Shown: positions 52,401 through 64,000 of the stretch, one piece after another | Layout of the letters: each line of letters starts with the position of its first letter | How positions within the stretch are numbered: the first letter of the stretch is position 1 | Made by a program: the position numbers and the translations under genes | Source of the DNA: Brachynemurus nebulosus | Taxonomy: Eukaryota > Arthropoda > Insecta > Neuroptera > Myrmeleontidae | Length of the DNA: 64,000 nt | NCBI GenBank assembly: GCA_035578155.1 | Contig: JAPWDM010000016.1 | Coordinates: 1,264,001-1,328,000 of the forward strand | Reading direction: 5' to 3' | Notes under the pieces: generated by a model | Database searches by the model: none | The model's input: only the letters and a program-made list of their open reading frames with translations | What the model was told of the DNA's origin: nothing

Positions 52401-52401
<1 letters not shown>
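52221..52401 (+). repeat. 3' LTR of gag-only element
   Basis: 181 bp, one base different from the 5' LTR (C for T near 52357). Confidence 0.85.

Positions 52402-52403
<2 letters not shown>

Positions 52404-52493
<90 letters not shown>
52404..52493. repeat. (TA)n microsatellite, right of LTR element
   Basis: Continuation of the tract at 49986-50079. Confidence 0.96.
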
Positions 52494-52495
<2 letters not shown>

Positions 52496-52738
52496 GCCGC
52501 AGAGACCGGGGGGGGGGCAAAGGGGTCCCGACTCCCCGAAAATTACGTAAATTTTCCTTCCATTTATTTTATTCATATTAAACTGTTTACTGGTATTTTT
52601 CATTTGAAAATCGAATTTTCGGAGACGAAACTTTACGATAATATTTTACAATGTCATCGGAGAATTGCGTTATCAAAAAGTTGGGTTGTTTAAATTTTTG
52701 TTGGACCTCTCGGTAGATTTGTAGTTGTTGCGCCCTTT

Positions 52739-52811
<73 letters not shown>

Positions 52812-53066
52812 AATTTTGGTGAATCGGCATCATTTTCGGATTGTGGCAACTTCCAAATAAAATTCTATCATAGTCCCAAGCTCAAGTCTTACCATGACAG
52901 TGACAGTAGTAGCTGAATTTTCTTTCCAGTCGGAAATTCATTCAAACAATTGAAGATAGGAAGTAATGAAATAAAAATTTGAAATATATTTAGAAATACA
53001 CTACCAGCTCAAGTAAGAAAGTACAATAAGCTAAAAAAAATAAATATTTTTAAAATCAATCAAAGG
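52494..53066. repeat. blocks B and C of left arm of element A
   Basis: 52495-52741 is family B (GGGCCGCAGAGACCGGG ... GTTGTTGCGCCC), a relative of the MITE at 24499-24758. 52742-52808 is (TA)n. 52811-53066 is block C (TTTGGTGAATCGGCATC; ATTCAGCTACTACTGTC in the inverse copy), itself a distant relative of the outer arm. Each has an inverse partner at 54826-55481. Confidence 0.82.
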
Positions 53067-54825
53067 GTCTCGCCGGGTAAGCATTATGTGATTTCGGCCC
53101 AGCGGCTTTTTCGGCTATTCTTTTTCACGAATGTTGCTTATGGTGAGTAATGTTCGAAAATATAGGTATTAAACCTCTACCCCCTATATTGTTAGAGATA
53201 TGGGGGTAACAACCCTTAAATTTAAAATTTTTTTTCCTCAAAACTATTGAAGATAATTAGATGAAATTAATAAAGAATGTTGACATAAAGTAGCTTTATA
53301 TTATAGAATTTTTTTACATTCGTATGACGTTATTTACTAGATTAAAATAATAATTGAATTTTTGAGGATGCATGTTTTAGATCAACCCCTTGAGTGACAC
53401 CTACCAAAAAAATATATGTTATTTGGCTCTAACATAGTTATCGTGTGTAGAAATTTCAGCAAGGTCAGATTGGTGGAAGGTGTATTAAAAAAATATAAAT
53501 TTAGGTTAAGTAACAATAAGACACCCCCTCGAAAAAAATCAGGGTTGTGATTTCGGTGAGTGACTATGGTATTTCTTTGCATTTTTCGACTCTGAGTGCG
53601 AATCTGGAATCAAGAAAATTCTTATACCCCTAAAATTTTTGTATAGAGCCACAAATATCCCTTAAGTAGGTGTAAAGTTATGAATATCAATATCATTATT
53701 ACAGAAAGGAATATAAACAGGCATTTTACAATCCTCGTGCCCTTATATTATTGCCAAGGGCTCCACCAAGGTGATTTTAATGGATAGTATCATCATTCTA
53801 GAATTTGGATTGATCCATGTCTTTAAACTTTAAATAATTTATTTAGCTATCTTCTAGTAAAAATACTAAAAATTCATCATTAAAAAGCATTACTAAAGTT
53901 AGGCACTATATTGATTGGTGAGCCGGATTAAAAACAACAGGTGGGTCAGGTCTGGCCCAACGACCGTAGTTTTCTGACGTCTGGTTTAGAAGATTAATGG
54001 AAAAATTAATTTATTTTGTTATTAGACCTTGTACTAACGAAAACTAAAAGCGATTCAAAAAAATCATTTCATAAATAAAAGTTAATTGACCTTAATTTTT
54101 AAGGTATACAAAGTTTAATTACCATATTTAATAAAAATAATATTGTTAGTAACCCTTCCTTCATCACTGGAAAGCTTTGATATTAAAAGTCCACAAAATC
54201 AAATATGGCAGTTCATATTACTTATTGTAACAGACCGTGGTTTTGGAAAAGAGACGTCAACGCCGATTTACATATGAATTTTATAATACGGGAAAGGTTA
54301 AACTTATCATTAAACGGATGCGTATGAAATAATAAGGCCCTTAAAACCGCCAGAAAATTAAATTTATTTCCCAAAAATTTTAAAAAACAATCAATAAATT
54401 CCAAGTACATATCTTTGTTTCTTACAAAATGCAGTGTATTACAAATCTATAAATACATATAATAAAACTGTAAATGGACCGAGGGCCGTGGAGAAAAATA
54501 GTGGGCCCCGGGAATAAACTACATTCTTTTAAAAAATTCCTCCCAAGAAAATAAGTTATGAGCAAAAAACCTTTCTTCCTTGGCCCTCTATCGGCAGTTA
54601 CGGGTCCCCCACCCCTCAAGGCCGGGGCCCGGGGCTAGAACCCCAGTTACCCCACCCTCTCGTCGGGCTTGAATGAACCGTATCTGTATGTACATGAAAT
54701 ATTTTTGGAAAATTGTACTGATATTATAGACAGTTATTAATTTAGATACCAAAACAGCGATATTTAAATTTTGACCTGTCCGTCTGTCTGTGCACGCACC
54801 ATGCAAAAACTACTAGGAGGATTTT
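53067..54825. other. centre of element A, no gene
   Basis: 1.76 kb non-coding between the inverted blocks. 54478-54660 holds a GC-rich, MITE-like stretch (GGGCCCCGGGAATAAAC; GGCCGGGGCCCGGGGC). Confidence 0.5.
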
Positions 54826-55570
<745 letters not shown>

Positions 55571-55572
<2 letters not shown>

Positions 55573-56385
55573 ACATTCTTTCTGAACGGGACATCCTGCT
55601 GTAAAAAATTGGTGTTGCTTAAAATAGATCTGCAATATCTCAAATTAAAGGTTATGGACTCTATTTTTCAAATACGCGTGGCAAAATTGTCCTCACACAA
55701 CAGTGATTTCAATATGGCGGCTGGAGAATATAAAAGCGTTTTTTATGGTGACCTGGTGAGATATGGTGTAGTAGCTGAATTTTCCTTGCAGAAATTCATC
55801 AAACATTTGAATTGCAATAAGTAAACTGATTTCTAAAACTATTTAAAAGTACACTACTAGGTCAAGTTAAAAAGTACGATAAGCTAAAAAAGTAGGCATT
55901 TTTAAAATAAAATATGAGTGAGTTGTTATTCATAGAAAAAGTTTAGGTATAAAATTGAAAAGTTTGGTTGATTTGTTTGTCATTAAATAGCTATAATTTA
56001 TAACTATTTAAACCATTTGCACGGTAAAATCTAATTACTAGTTTACCATTACGTTGAGCCTTACTGTACAAAATTAAACAAATTTGAAGATCTTATTAAG
56101 AGTAACATTTGACAGACAACTCATTATAATTACGTCTTCTTCTGGAGTGTGGTTACAAATAGGTAACGACGTAAGTCGCCTCTTTATATTATTATCATTA
56201 ATATTTCCGTTGCTTTTGTTTAATTAGGTTGGATTATATTATTATATTATCTTTTTCTAACCCGTAATGTTAAATCGAGAAGGAGTATTTTTAAGGAGTA
56301 TTAAAAATTTTGTATTCAGTTATTGGTTTAAAATCTATATGACGTCATTTTGAAGGGTTGAACTAATTTGTTACGTAATTGTCTA
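55571..56385 (-). repeat. outer arm of A, right
   Basis: Inverse copy of 49171-49985, same length, a few substitutions (for example at GACATCC versus GGTGTCC at the inner edge). Confidence 0.88.
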
Positions 56386-57548
56386 AATACATTACTTCGG
56401 GTTTATATGTTAATTTTTCAATAAAACTGATCATCAATTAAAAACAAATGAAGAAAAATAAATTTTTTACCCAAGTTTACTTTTTGAATTTTTCTTTAAT
56501 TTAGCAATTAGGTAGTAAAAGCACGCATATGAGCGTGGTTGGTGCTACTTCAACCGACAGTGTTTTAGCCGGTTAACATTTCTATTACATCCAAGAAAAG
56601 AACCTTATTCAGTATCATTCTCTGTAATACAAATAATAGTAATTCAGATTTTGGAGTATAGATGTCGAGCTCTATTTCAAGTTTTTAACGTTTTTGCATA
56701 GTAAAATCAAATTACTTTAGAAAATTAGTATTTCAAGTAAATTAATTTAAAGAGAATTTGAAGTTATTCATTGATTTACTGAAAAATATATTTATTTTTT
56801 ATTTATTTATAGAACGGCAGGTTGCAGTAAAATAAATGTACACACCCAGTACAAATCAAAGTGACATTGGCGTTTCTTTAGAATAGCAAAATGAGGTTCA
56901 CTGGAAACGAAAATATTATTAATAAATGTACTTAAATAGTGTAAAAATATTTGAAATTCGATAGTGTTTTCTTTTTATTAAAAAACAAATTAAAAAAGGA
57001 GAAGTTTTTTCACAAAATATTTTTCATTTTCTTTAAAAATACTTGCTACAAAAATACGTTTAGACGCCTATGTATCTGTCAAACAGTGACTTTTCAGAGA
57101 AATTTTTTTCTTATTTTTCAATGAATTAAAACTGAAATTTTATTTCCTTATTGTATTTAGATATCATTTTTATATGATAATTTAATCTATTTAATAATTT
57201 TAATTTCCGATGGAAAATGTAATAATCGTTAAATTTTTCGTTACTACAGTGATTAAAATGACAGCCATATTGAGCTAATATCTTTTTAAATTACATAAAA
57301 TCCTAATCGTTTGCAAGCACTTGAGTACAAAATTTAAAGATGTCATTTTTGAAACGTAATTACTTAAAAAGATGAGATAAAACAATGAAAATTTTAGTGT
57401 TACTAGTAGTTTTGAATCATAAACAAATTTTTGAAAAACTGAAATTTTTAAACATACGTTTCCATTTAAAAAACTATAAGTTTGTATCATTGCTCGAAAA
57501 CTATAAGAGCTATAAATCAAAATGGCAACTCTCGAAAAACTCCTCACG

Positions 57549-57549
<1 letters not shown>

Positions 57550-57616
<67 letters not shown>

Positions 57617-57796
57617 GGTAAAATAAATAAGTTTCATCCTTTTGAGAGATGGTTTATCTCGGTGTATAATTGCCGAAGACATAAAATTTTTTTCAGAATT
57701 CGCTATCTGAGAAGTCTCATCCCAGCCAGCTCGTCGTTTAATATAAAATTCTCTGAATACGCCTCTGACCAAACTACAATTATTCACACCCTATAT
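57550..57796. repeat. (TA)n and small GGGTGT-edged repeat
   Basis: 57550-57613 is (TA)n. 57614 starts GGGGGTAAAATAAATAAG, and the other edge near 57780-57796 reads TTCACACCCTATATAAT, giving weak inverted ends for a ~185-bp unit. Confidence 0.6.
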
Positions 57797-58828
57797 AATA
57801 AACATTTTTTTAAAACTAAAAATAAAAATAAAATTTTATTTTACCATAATATGTAAGCATCTGCTGACTGCTTAAATGATATGTACAATATCGGACAAAG
57901 AAAAGCCAACACAATCTTTCATAAATTCTGATTAAAATAAGTTTATGAAATATTTTTGTAGTTTTTCACAAGAAATTGAGAAATTCCCAAATCACAGGAC
58001 ATTATGAATATTGCAAAAACTATAACTCTGATATTAGTTATAAAACATGGCTGCATTATGCAGTATTAATTTAATAACAAATTACATCAAAAACTATACA
58101 CTTATGAATTGCCAAAAAACAGAAAAAAGAACATCAGAGAACAATAGAATTTTACACAAGAAAAACTTCCATTAGTTGTAATTTTTTCATTTGTTGTTAA
58201 TTGTTGGTACAGAACACACACTTGACAAAACTTTTCTTTTATTCACAATCTATCTAACGTACACATAAATATGTATTTATCTAAAAGGTACTTACAAAAA
58301 TATGATTGCCATTAACATTAGGTATTGGTATCCCAAATTGTTTACAATCTACAGTGTGTTTCCACATTTGGTAGTTTCCAAGTAAAGTACATGAGAATAA
58401 ACAGAAATTAATAACAATGTCAAATAACCGTTTATTTTTCCGTCTCTCAATTTTCTCACTGAGATCAAAAATTCATTATTAAACAATTTTAAAATGTTAA
58501 AAGTTTATAAAAAGAGACAAATGTGAAAAAAGGCAAATTAATTTTCAATCAAAAATTTATTTAAAATCATGAATTTTACTTTAGCTGCAAAACCATAATA
58601 AATAACTCATAATACACTAGTATAGTTTTTACAAAGATCGACTTTTAGGCGGTGCAAGTTTAAGCAGATTAAATTGGAACTTGTAAATGGCTAACTCTCT
58701 CATCACGGGAAACACCCAAAAACTCGTAGTTTGAGATTTTATTTATTTATTTATTTATTTATTTTTTTTGTATTTTTATAATCTGCAAGTGTTGTGTAGC
58801 TGTGCTGGGCTATTAGTTTTGCAATAAC
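57797..58828. other. no gene recognised
   Basis: AT-rich DNA with a short (TTTA)n run at 58739-58764. Confidence 0.45.
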
Positions 58829-59192
<364 letters not shown>

Positions 59193-59210
59193 TATCACGC
59201 CCCTTAGGTT

Positions 59211-60868
59211 TTACAACTTGAGGCGATCCGGTACTCTCTTATTTCTAACCGAACGGCGAATCGGAACGTCAGTACTTTCCCGTGGAGTCTGTTTGGGTAC
59301 GAGTCGGGAATTTGTAGGTGGCGTCGTAGGCATACTATCTACTTCGTTTGCCGTCGGAGTTTCTTCGACTGTAGTGGCACGTGGTTGTGAAGTTGATATT
59401 TGCGTTGCGGTAGTATCAATTCCTTCCCTATTGGTTCTGGAACACGTAGCCGTGGTGTAGGGTTTTGCATGTATAATCGTTGGTTCACAAGATGGAGTGA
59501 CTGTACCCGCTGATTTTAATTGGTTAACGTGACATCGGCATCAATTTCCGTTGATTGCCACGGTATAATTAAGAGCGCCGTTTTTGCTAATTGTCGTACC
59601 AAAAGCTCATTTGCGATTAGGTGTGTTGTAAACTCTTGCGGCGACAACTTCTACCGGATTAAAACTTGTGTCGAAGAAGCAAATGTTGCCCTTCTGTAAT
59701 CTTTCAATTGTTTCCTTAACTGGATCCGGCCTTAGTATATCTAATTTTAACCGTATTTCTCGTCCTAAAAATAGTTTTGCAGGACTTTCTCGTGTTGTAA
59801 TGTTTGGTGCCCGTCTATAGTTGAATAAAAATGTATTGAGCCTTTATTGGATGTGTCCGTTGTAATTTTGTAATGCTTTGAGAGCCTGTTTTAGTGTATA
59901 GACATATCTCTTGGCCTGTCCATTCGAAGTCGGATGAAATGGTGCGCATGTAATGTGCTTGATATTGTATAGTTTTAAAAATTTTTGGAATTCGAAACTT
60001 GTAAAAGCAGTAGCGTTGTCGGAAACTAAAATTCATGAGAATCCGTATCTTGTAAATAGTGATTCTAGGGTGCTGATTACTCTATTAGTACTGGTGTTTG
60101 GAACAATAGAAACCTCTAGCCACTTTGAGTGCGAATCAACCACCAGTAAAAACAAATGTCCCATAAATGGGCCACAAAAATCTAGATGTATCCTCTCCCA
60201 TGGGCTTGTTGGGTACTCCCAGAAGTGTGTTTTAACCTTATTTGGTTCTTTTGAGATTAGTAAGCAGTTTTCACAATTCTTACATATCGTTTCAATATCT
60301 TTATCGATATTGTGCCAATAAATATGCGAGCGAGCCAAAGCCTTCATTTTTACCATCCCTATATGCCCATAATGTAGTTCCTTTAAAACCTGGCTTTGGT
60401 ATTTTTCAGGTATGTATACCCGCATTTCCTTAAAGATACAATTATTTTGGAGAGAGTAATCGTAAGAATTGGATCCTAGAGAATGACCTAATCGTAGTTT
60501 TTCATGTAACTTTCTTAATTTTGTATCGGATTGAGTAGCCTTTTGCAATTCTTTAAACGTAATAGGTAATTTATTGATTTGTTCAAGATGAAACACAGTG
60601 GTTTTATTCACTTGACTTTCGCTACTTAAGTCGTTCGAATTTAAAGGTAATCGCGACAAACAATCCGCATTACCGTGGGCTTCTGTATTACGGTACTTAA
60701 TGTTGAAATTGAATTCTTGTAAAAATAAGGCGTATCGTAGAAGCCTAGTTGCTCGTAAAACCGACAGCTTATTACTTCTTTTGAAAAAATGTACTAAAGG
60801 CTGATGGTCAGTATATACAGTAAAGGTTCTCCCATATAAATAGTTGTAAAATTTTGAGACTCCCCAAT
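59211..60868 (-). pseudogene. pol: Ty3/gypsy pol, RNase H to C-terminus, decayed
   Basis: Begins abruptly at SKFYNYLYGRTFTVYTDHQP of RNase H (the sequence before 60868 is a GGGTGTAAAA-type repeat edge). The zinc-binding ELHYGHIGMVKMKALARSHI...CENC region follows, then integrase with Asp in HLDFCGPF and Asp in LVSDNATAF. The place of the third acidic residue reads NGQAKRYV, so Lys stands where Glu is normal. In-frame stops occur at 60035-60033, 59846-59844 and near 59610. The C-terminus [15 protein letters not shown] ending at 59211 is a usual gypsy pol tail. A different group from the errantivirus at 1455-9467, and not functional. Confidence 0.85.
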
Positions 60869-62488
60869 ACAGGGTGTAAAATATATAAGTCTCGCTACGA
60901 AGAACCAAAAGTGTTTTTTAGCAGAAAAAAATTTGATACTAAAAAAGGGGCCCTTAACAATTTTTTTTTTAATCCGGCTCTGATCATCTCATGTTTGTAA
61001 AATAGTTTTCTGTTTTTCCAAAAAAATCTGGGAACCACCATTTATGAAAACAAGAATATTGTGTGTGTGTCGTATAAACATAAACATTGTGTACAATGCG
61101 TCTCAAAATTTCAATCGAAAACCGTAAATATCAAGCGATTACCGCCGACTCATCGTAAGCGACAGAAGGTTTTTTAAAAATATTTTTACACAGAAATGTG
61201 CTATTAAATTGAAACTTAACATTGCTGTAACTCTGTAATTAATGATTTTTGGAGCGAAATGTTAACAATGCTTGGTCCGTTATAATTTAAAATGTTACAA
61301 TAAAAATCTGAATTTCGATAAAAGTGTTGCTTACGATAAGTCAGTGGTAATGGCTCGATATTTTTTTGTACGTACAGTAATAATTATGAATAAATTTAAT
61401 TTCATGTGAAAAAGAAACTGTTGACTAATAACTCATATTCTCAGTAATATGTACATTAAAATAGTATATTTTTTAAGAAGTACTGTAAGTTGCGTATTAC
61501 ACGGAGAGTCGTGACTGTATGAGTGTATAATTGGTCTTATGTTGTTACGTTTTGCAGTTTGTCTCTGAGAAATGCTAAACTTACGAAACAAATCATATCA
61601 ATTTGATACCATTACAATACACTAAATTCAAAACTAACTTGAAATGTATAAAAATACCAACGTTTGTTCAGAGCCTTTGAAAATATTTGGTATAAATCGA
61701 CCAATAAAAAAACTAGTTTAAACAATTAGTTTTTTAGTTTATTTATCTTAAGTTAATATGATTAGGATATAAAAAAAAATTAATGTTTTTAAAATAATTT
61801 TCTTAAAAAAATTAGGTAATTAAATTTTTGTAACACATGGTAGTGTACATAATTAATACTGATTTATTTTGAAAAGTTTTTTTTCCAATACCAAGTGAAT
61901 GTCCTTGAAATTTGTCAATTACAGATGACTAGATGAGATAATACTCTTGTCCTGTTTATGTTTGTGTATATGTACTATGTAGGTAAATAGGTTCTTTTCT
62001 ATCTGTGTGTGGTCACTGATTTATGTGTTTATGTTAGTGTATGTGTATGAATAATATGCATCATCATAGCATACAACTGCAGACACGACTTGCTGTTGTT
62101 TTCTACATATTGGTTCTGTGTTTGGGGTATTTGATATTATGCTCAGTTAAGTAAACATTTAACTGACTACAATGTCTGCTTGACATTGCTTTTAATGTGC
62201 TCGTTACGTAAAAGGCATTACTGATTGTTGCTTATCTTAAATTTTATATTTTGTAAATTAAATACTTATAAGTTATAAATATTAGATGAAATAATTTTAT
62301 GTAAATACTTACTGCAGTTTAGTGTAAAAATATTAATTATTAATATTTTATTTATTTTAATTATTAATATTAAGTGATTGATAATTTGTTAATATTAATT
62401 AATTAATTATATTGTAAGTTTGTAAAGTGAATAGTGATCAATTTTTGTTCTGTGTTGTTATATTTTTGATTAAAAATTTATTTTTACA
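60869..62488. other. no gene; region upstream of transposase
   Basis: Non-coding. Starts with a GGGTGTAAAA-type edge (minus-end of the gypsy remnant) and is AT-rich up to the transposase ATG. It may include the left part of the transposon; I found no terminal repeat. Confidence 0.4.
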
Positions 62489-63559
62489 ATGTACACCAGC
62501 CAAGAGTATGCTGATATGATAGTAATTTATGGGGAAACAGGTTGTAATTCAAGTGCTGCACATCAATTATACATGCACCGTTTCCCTAACAGACGACCAC
62601 CGGCCCGTGAAACCATTGTTGCAACGGTTCAGCGTCTGAGAGATCAGGGCACTGTTTTCCCTACTTTCGAGGGTAGGGACGAGAAAGAACACGTAGAGCA
62701 TTACAGGCTGAGTGTCAGGTTCTTAATATTGTGGAAAATGATCCAAGGGAAAATACCCGTAATATAGCACGTCGGGTTGGTCTGTCGCATACTACAGTCA
62801 GTTACATATTAAGGGATCACTTGCTATATCCATATCATATACAGCGCGTTCAACATTTAACTGAAGTCGATTTCCCTCGTCGACTTGCATTCTGTGAGTG
62901 GATTCAGGAGGCACAAAGGGAAAATCCTTCTTTTTTAAAAAATGATTTATTTACTGATGAATGTCGATTTAGCCGTGACGGAATTTTAAATTACCATAAT
63001 GCTCATGTATGGTCAGATGCAAATCCACATGTTTTTCAACAGGCTGGCCATCAATGGGGATTTTCAATTAATATTTGGGCTGGAATTTTAGGAGACTATT
63101 TATTTTGGCTAAAAGAACTTCCAGTATATTTAAATAGCCAAAATTATTTAGAATTTTTAGAAAAGGATCTCCCTAATTTTTTGGAAGATATACCGCTTGC
63201 AACAATACGCGATATGTGGTATATGCACGATGGCGCTCCCGCTCATGCGAGTCACATCGTTGTTGAGCATTTGGACCGGGTTTATCCCGGAAAATGGTTT
63301 GGTCTTAATGGACCAATAAAGTGGCCCCCTCCGCAGCCCGGATTTAAACCCTCTCGATTACTTTCTCTGGGGTCATATGAAATCTGTCGTCTATCAATCA
63401 CAAATAGACAATATTCAGGAACTTCGTGCTCGTATTTTTGATGCAGCTAGGATTATTCACGAAGATCCCCATATTCCAAGTAATATTACGCAAAATTTTA
63501 ATCGCAGGATAGAGGCCTGTCTTCGAGTCAACGGAAATCACTTCCAGCATTTATTATAG
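62489..63559 (+). pseudogene. IS630/Tc1-related transposase, two compensating indels
   Basis: About 356 codons from ATG 62489 to the stop at 63559. The N-terminal YTSQEYADMIVIYGE...HRFPNRRPPARETI is a helix-turn-helix of the DUF4817 kind that insects have in many copies. One base is missing near 62695 and one extra C lies in the run near 63326, so the middle third is read in another frame and the last part returns to the first. The DDE-type catalytic parts are LFTDECRFSRDG, MHDGAPAHASH and, after the second indel, the Pro-Asp-Leu-Asn-Pro-type region before the helix at 63377. The C-terminal RRIEACLRVNGNHFQHLL is also typical. It would cut and join transposon ends. Only two indels break it, so it is a young relic. 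No partner TIRs were found. Confidence 0.85.
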
Positions 63560-64000
63560 TAGTTTAATTTTTTATCAAATTTCATGTCAGCATGATTCGT
63601 AAGTAGTTTTAAATAATTTAGATTTTTAATATTTAAGTAGTTTGATTAATAATATTATAATTATGTACATAGATAATGTAAATAATAGAAAATATGTAAT
63701 ATGGACACAAGCCAAAAAGACCTTTTTATATGCATCTGTATTTATCTTTGTCTGTCATATTAATAAACAGAAGTTTTTCCTAACTCATTTAAAAACATGA
63801 TTATGTAACTATGTAAATAAAAGGAAATTGACTTCCCTCACCGCAATTTTTGGAGATCTTTTTGGTTTGCGTCCGCAAGAGTAAAATCGCAACAATTCTC
63901 TCACTTTCAAAAAGTGAGTAATATTCAGGCGAGTGGACCAGGCTTAAAGAGGAAACCACGTAAAAAAATTGCACCTTTTGCTATACCCCCTGGGTGGTGT
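63560..64000. other. no gene recognised
   Basis: 3' flank of the transposase: AT-rich with an AATAAA near 63760, then a short mixed-composition stretch (ACTTTCAAAAAGTGAGT hairpin near 63901). The right terminus of the transposon may lie here or beyond the window. Confidence 0.4.

Larger units (their letters stand above)
50080..52401 (+). mobile_element. gag-only LTR retrotransposon
   Basis: 2.3 kb with 181-bp LTRs (50080-50260, 52221-52401; TGTACCGGCCC...CGCAACA) that differ at one base that I found. A TTGGTGACC primer-binding-type sequence lies at 50272-50280, and a G-rich polypurine tract GCGGGGGGGAG precedes the 3' LTR. Only a gag frame is present. There is no room for protease, RT or integrase, so it depends on enzymes from elsewhere. 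It sits inside a (TA)n tract. Confidence 0.88.

Noticed and set aside
59218..59460. Plus-strand open frame of 80 codons
   Set aside because: It is the shadow of the gypsy pol C-terminus, which reads on the minus strand and ends [15 protein letters not shown].
59815..60036. Separate small gene on the minus strand
   Set aside because: It is an out-of-frame reading of the integrase remnant next to the in-frame stop at 60035-60033.

Overview
The window looks like one stretch of an AT-rich arthropod (most probably insect) nuclear genome built almost entirely of mobile elements. I find no host protein-coding gene, rRNA gene, CRISPR array or bacterial-type operon. The insect reading rests on a gypsy-type errantivirus with an F-type envelope gene, a transposase of a kind common in insects, a Penelope-like element with a GIY-YIG domain, hAT/Tc1/pogo-type DNA elements, and 17 long (TA)n tracts. 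The order of insect cannot be told from the sequence alone.

Layout. 1-770: a 121-bp satellite. 1245-9536: a (TA)n tract split by a complete errantivirus (1455-9467, minus strand; LTR-gag-pol-env-LTR). Its two 556-bp LTRs look identical, all three reading frames are open, and a -1 frameshift signal joins gag to pol. 9537-19834: non-coding, with a 992-bp hAT-type element (13636-14627), a foldback element near 15.4 kb and a second hAT-like end near 17.8 kb. 19835-21823: a TIR element with TA target duplication that carries three ~267-bp tandem repeats; an unoccupied copy of its target lies at 9541-9560. 22117-26075: a nest in which a long-TIR element holds a hAT-type MITE and a pogo-type element; the pogo-type element itself holds a Penelope-like fragment with hammerhead-ribozyme-like motifs and another hAT-type MITE. 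27435-28144: a small TA-flanked TIR element. 28496-32833: a decayed LINE. 33958-37743: a TIR element with an 8-bp target duplication carrying thirteen 91-bp satellite units.

44.2-46.7 kb holds a second Penelope-type LTR fragment with a different hammerhead-like motif, an inverted block of the 121-bp satellite, and two (TA)n tracts. 47.0-57.6 kb is a four-level nest. A repeat I call E (49033-57547) was entered by a large inverted-repeat element I call A (49155-56401). A's left (TA)n tract was entered by a gag-only LTR retrotransposon (50080-52401), and that element's gag was broken by a 160-bp palindromic Penelope-derived insertion (50563-50722). Beside it a palindrome of two head-to-head tRNA-like sequences interrupts a second E copy. 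58829-60868 is the 3' end of a decayed Ty3/gypsy element, and 62489-63559 is a nearly complete DDE transposase with two compensating indels.

Two themes recur. All three LTR retroelements abut or lie inside (TA)n tracts, and several DNA elements carry tandem arrays or palindromes inside inverted repeats. Working parts visible in sequence are the errantivirus expression signals (frameshift site, splice sites, primer-binding and polypurine tracts) and the Penelope hammerhead-like motifs. All alignments were done by eye, so identity statements are approximate unless exact positions are given.
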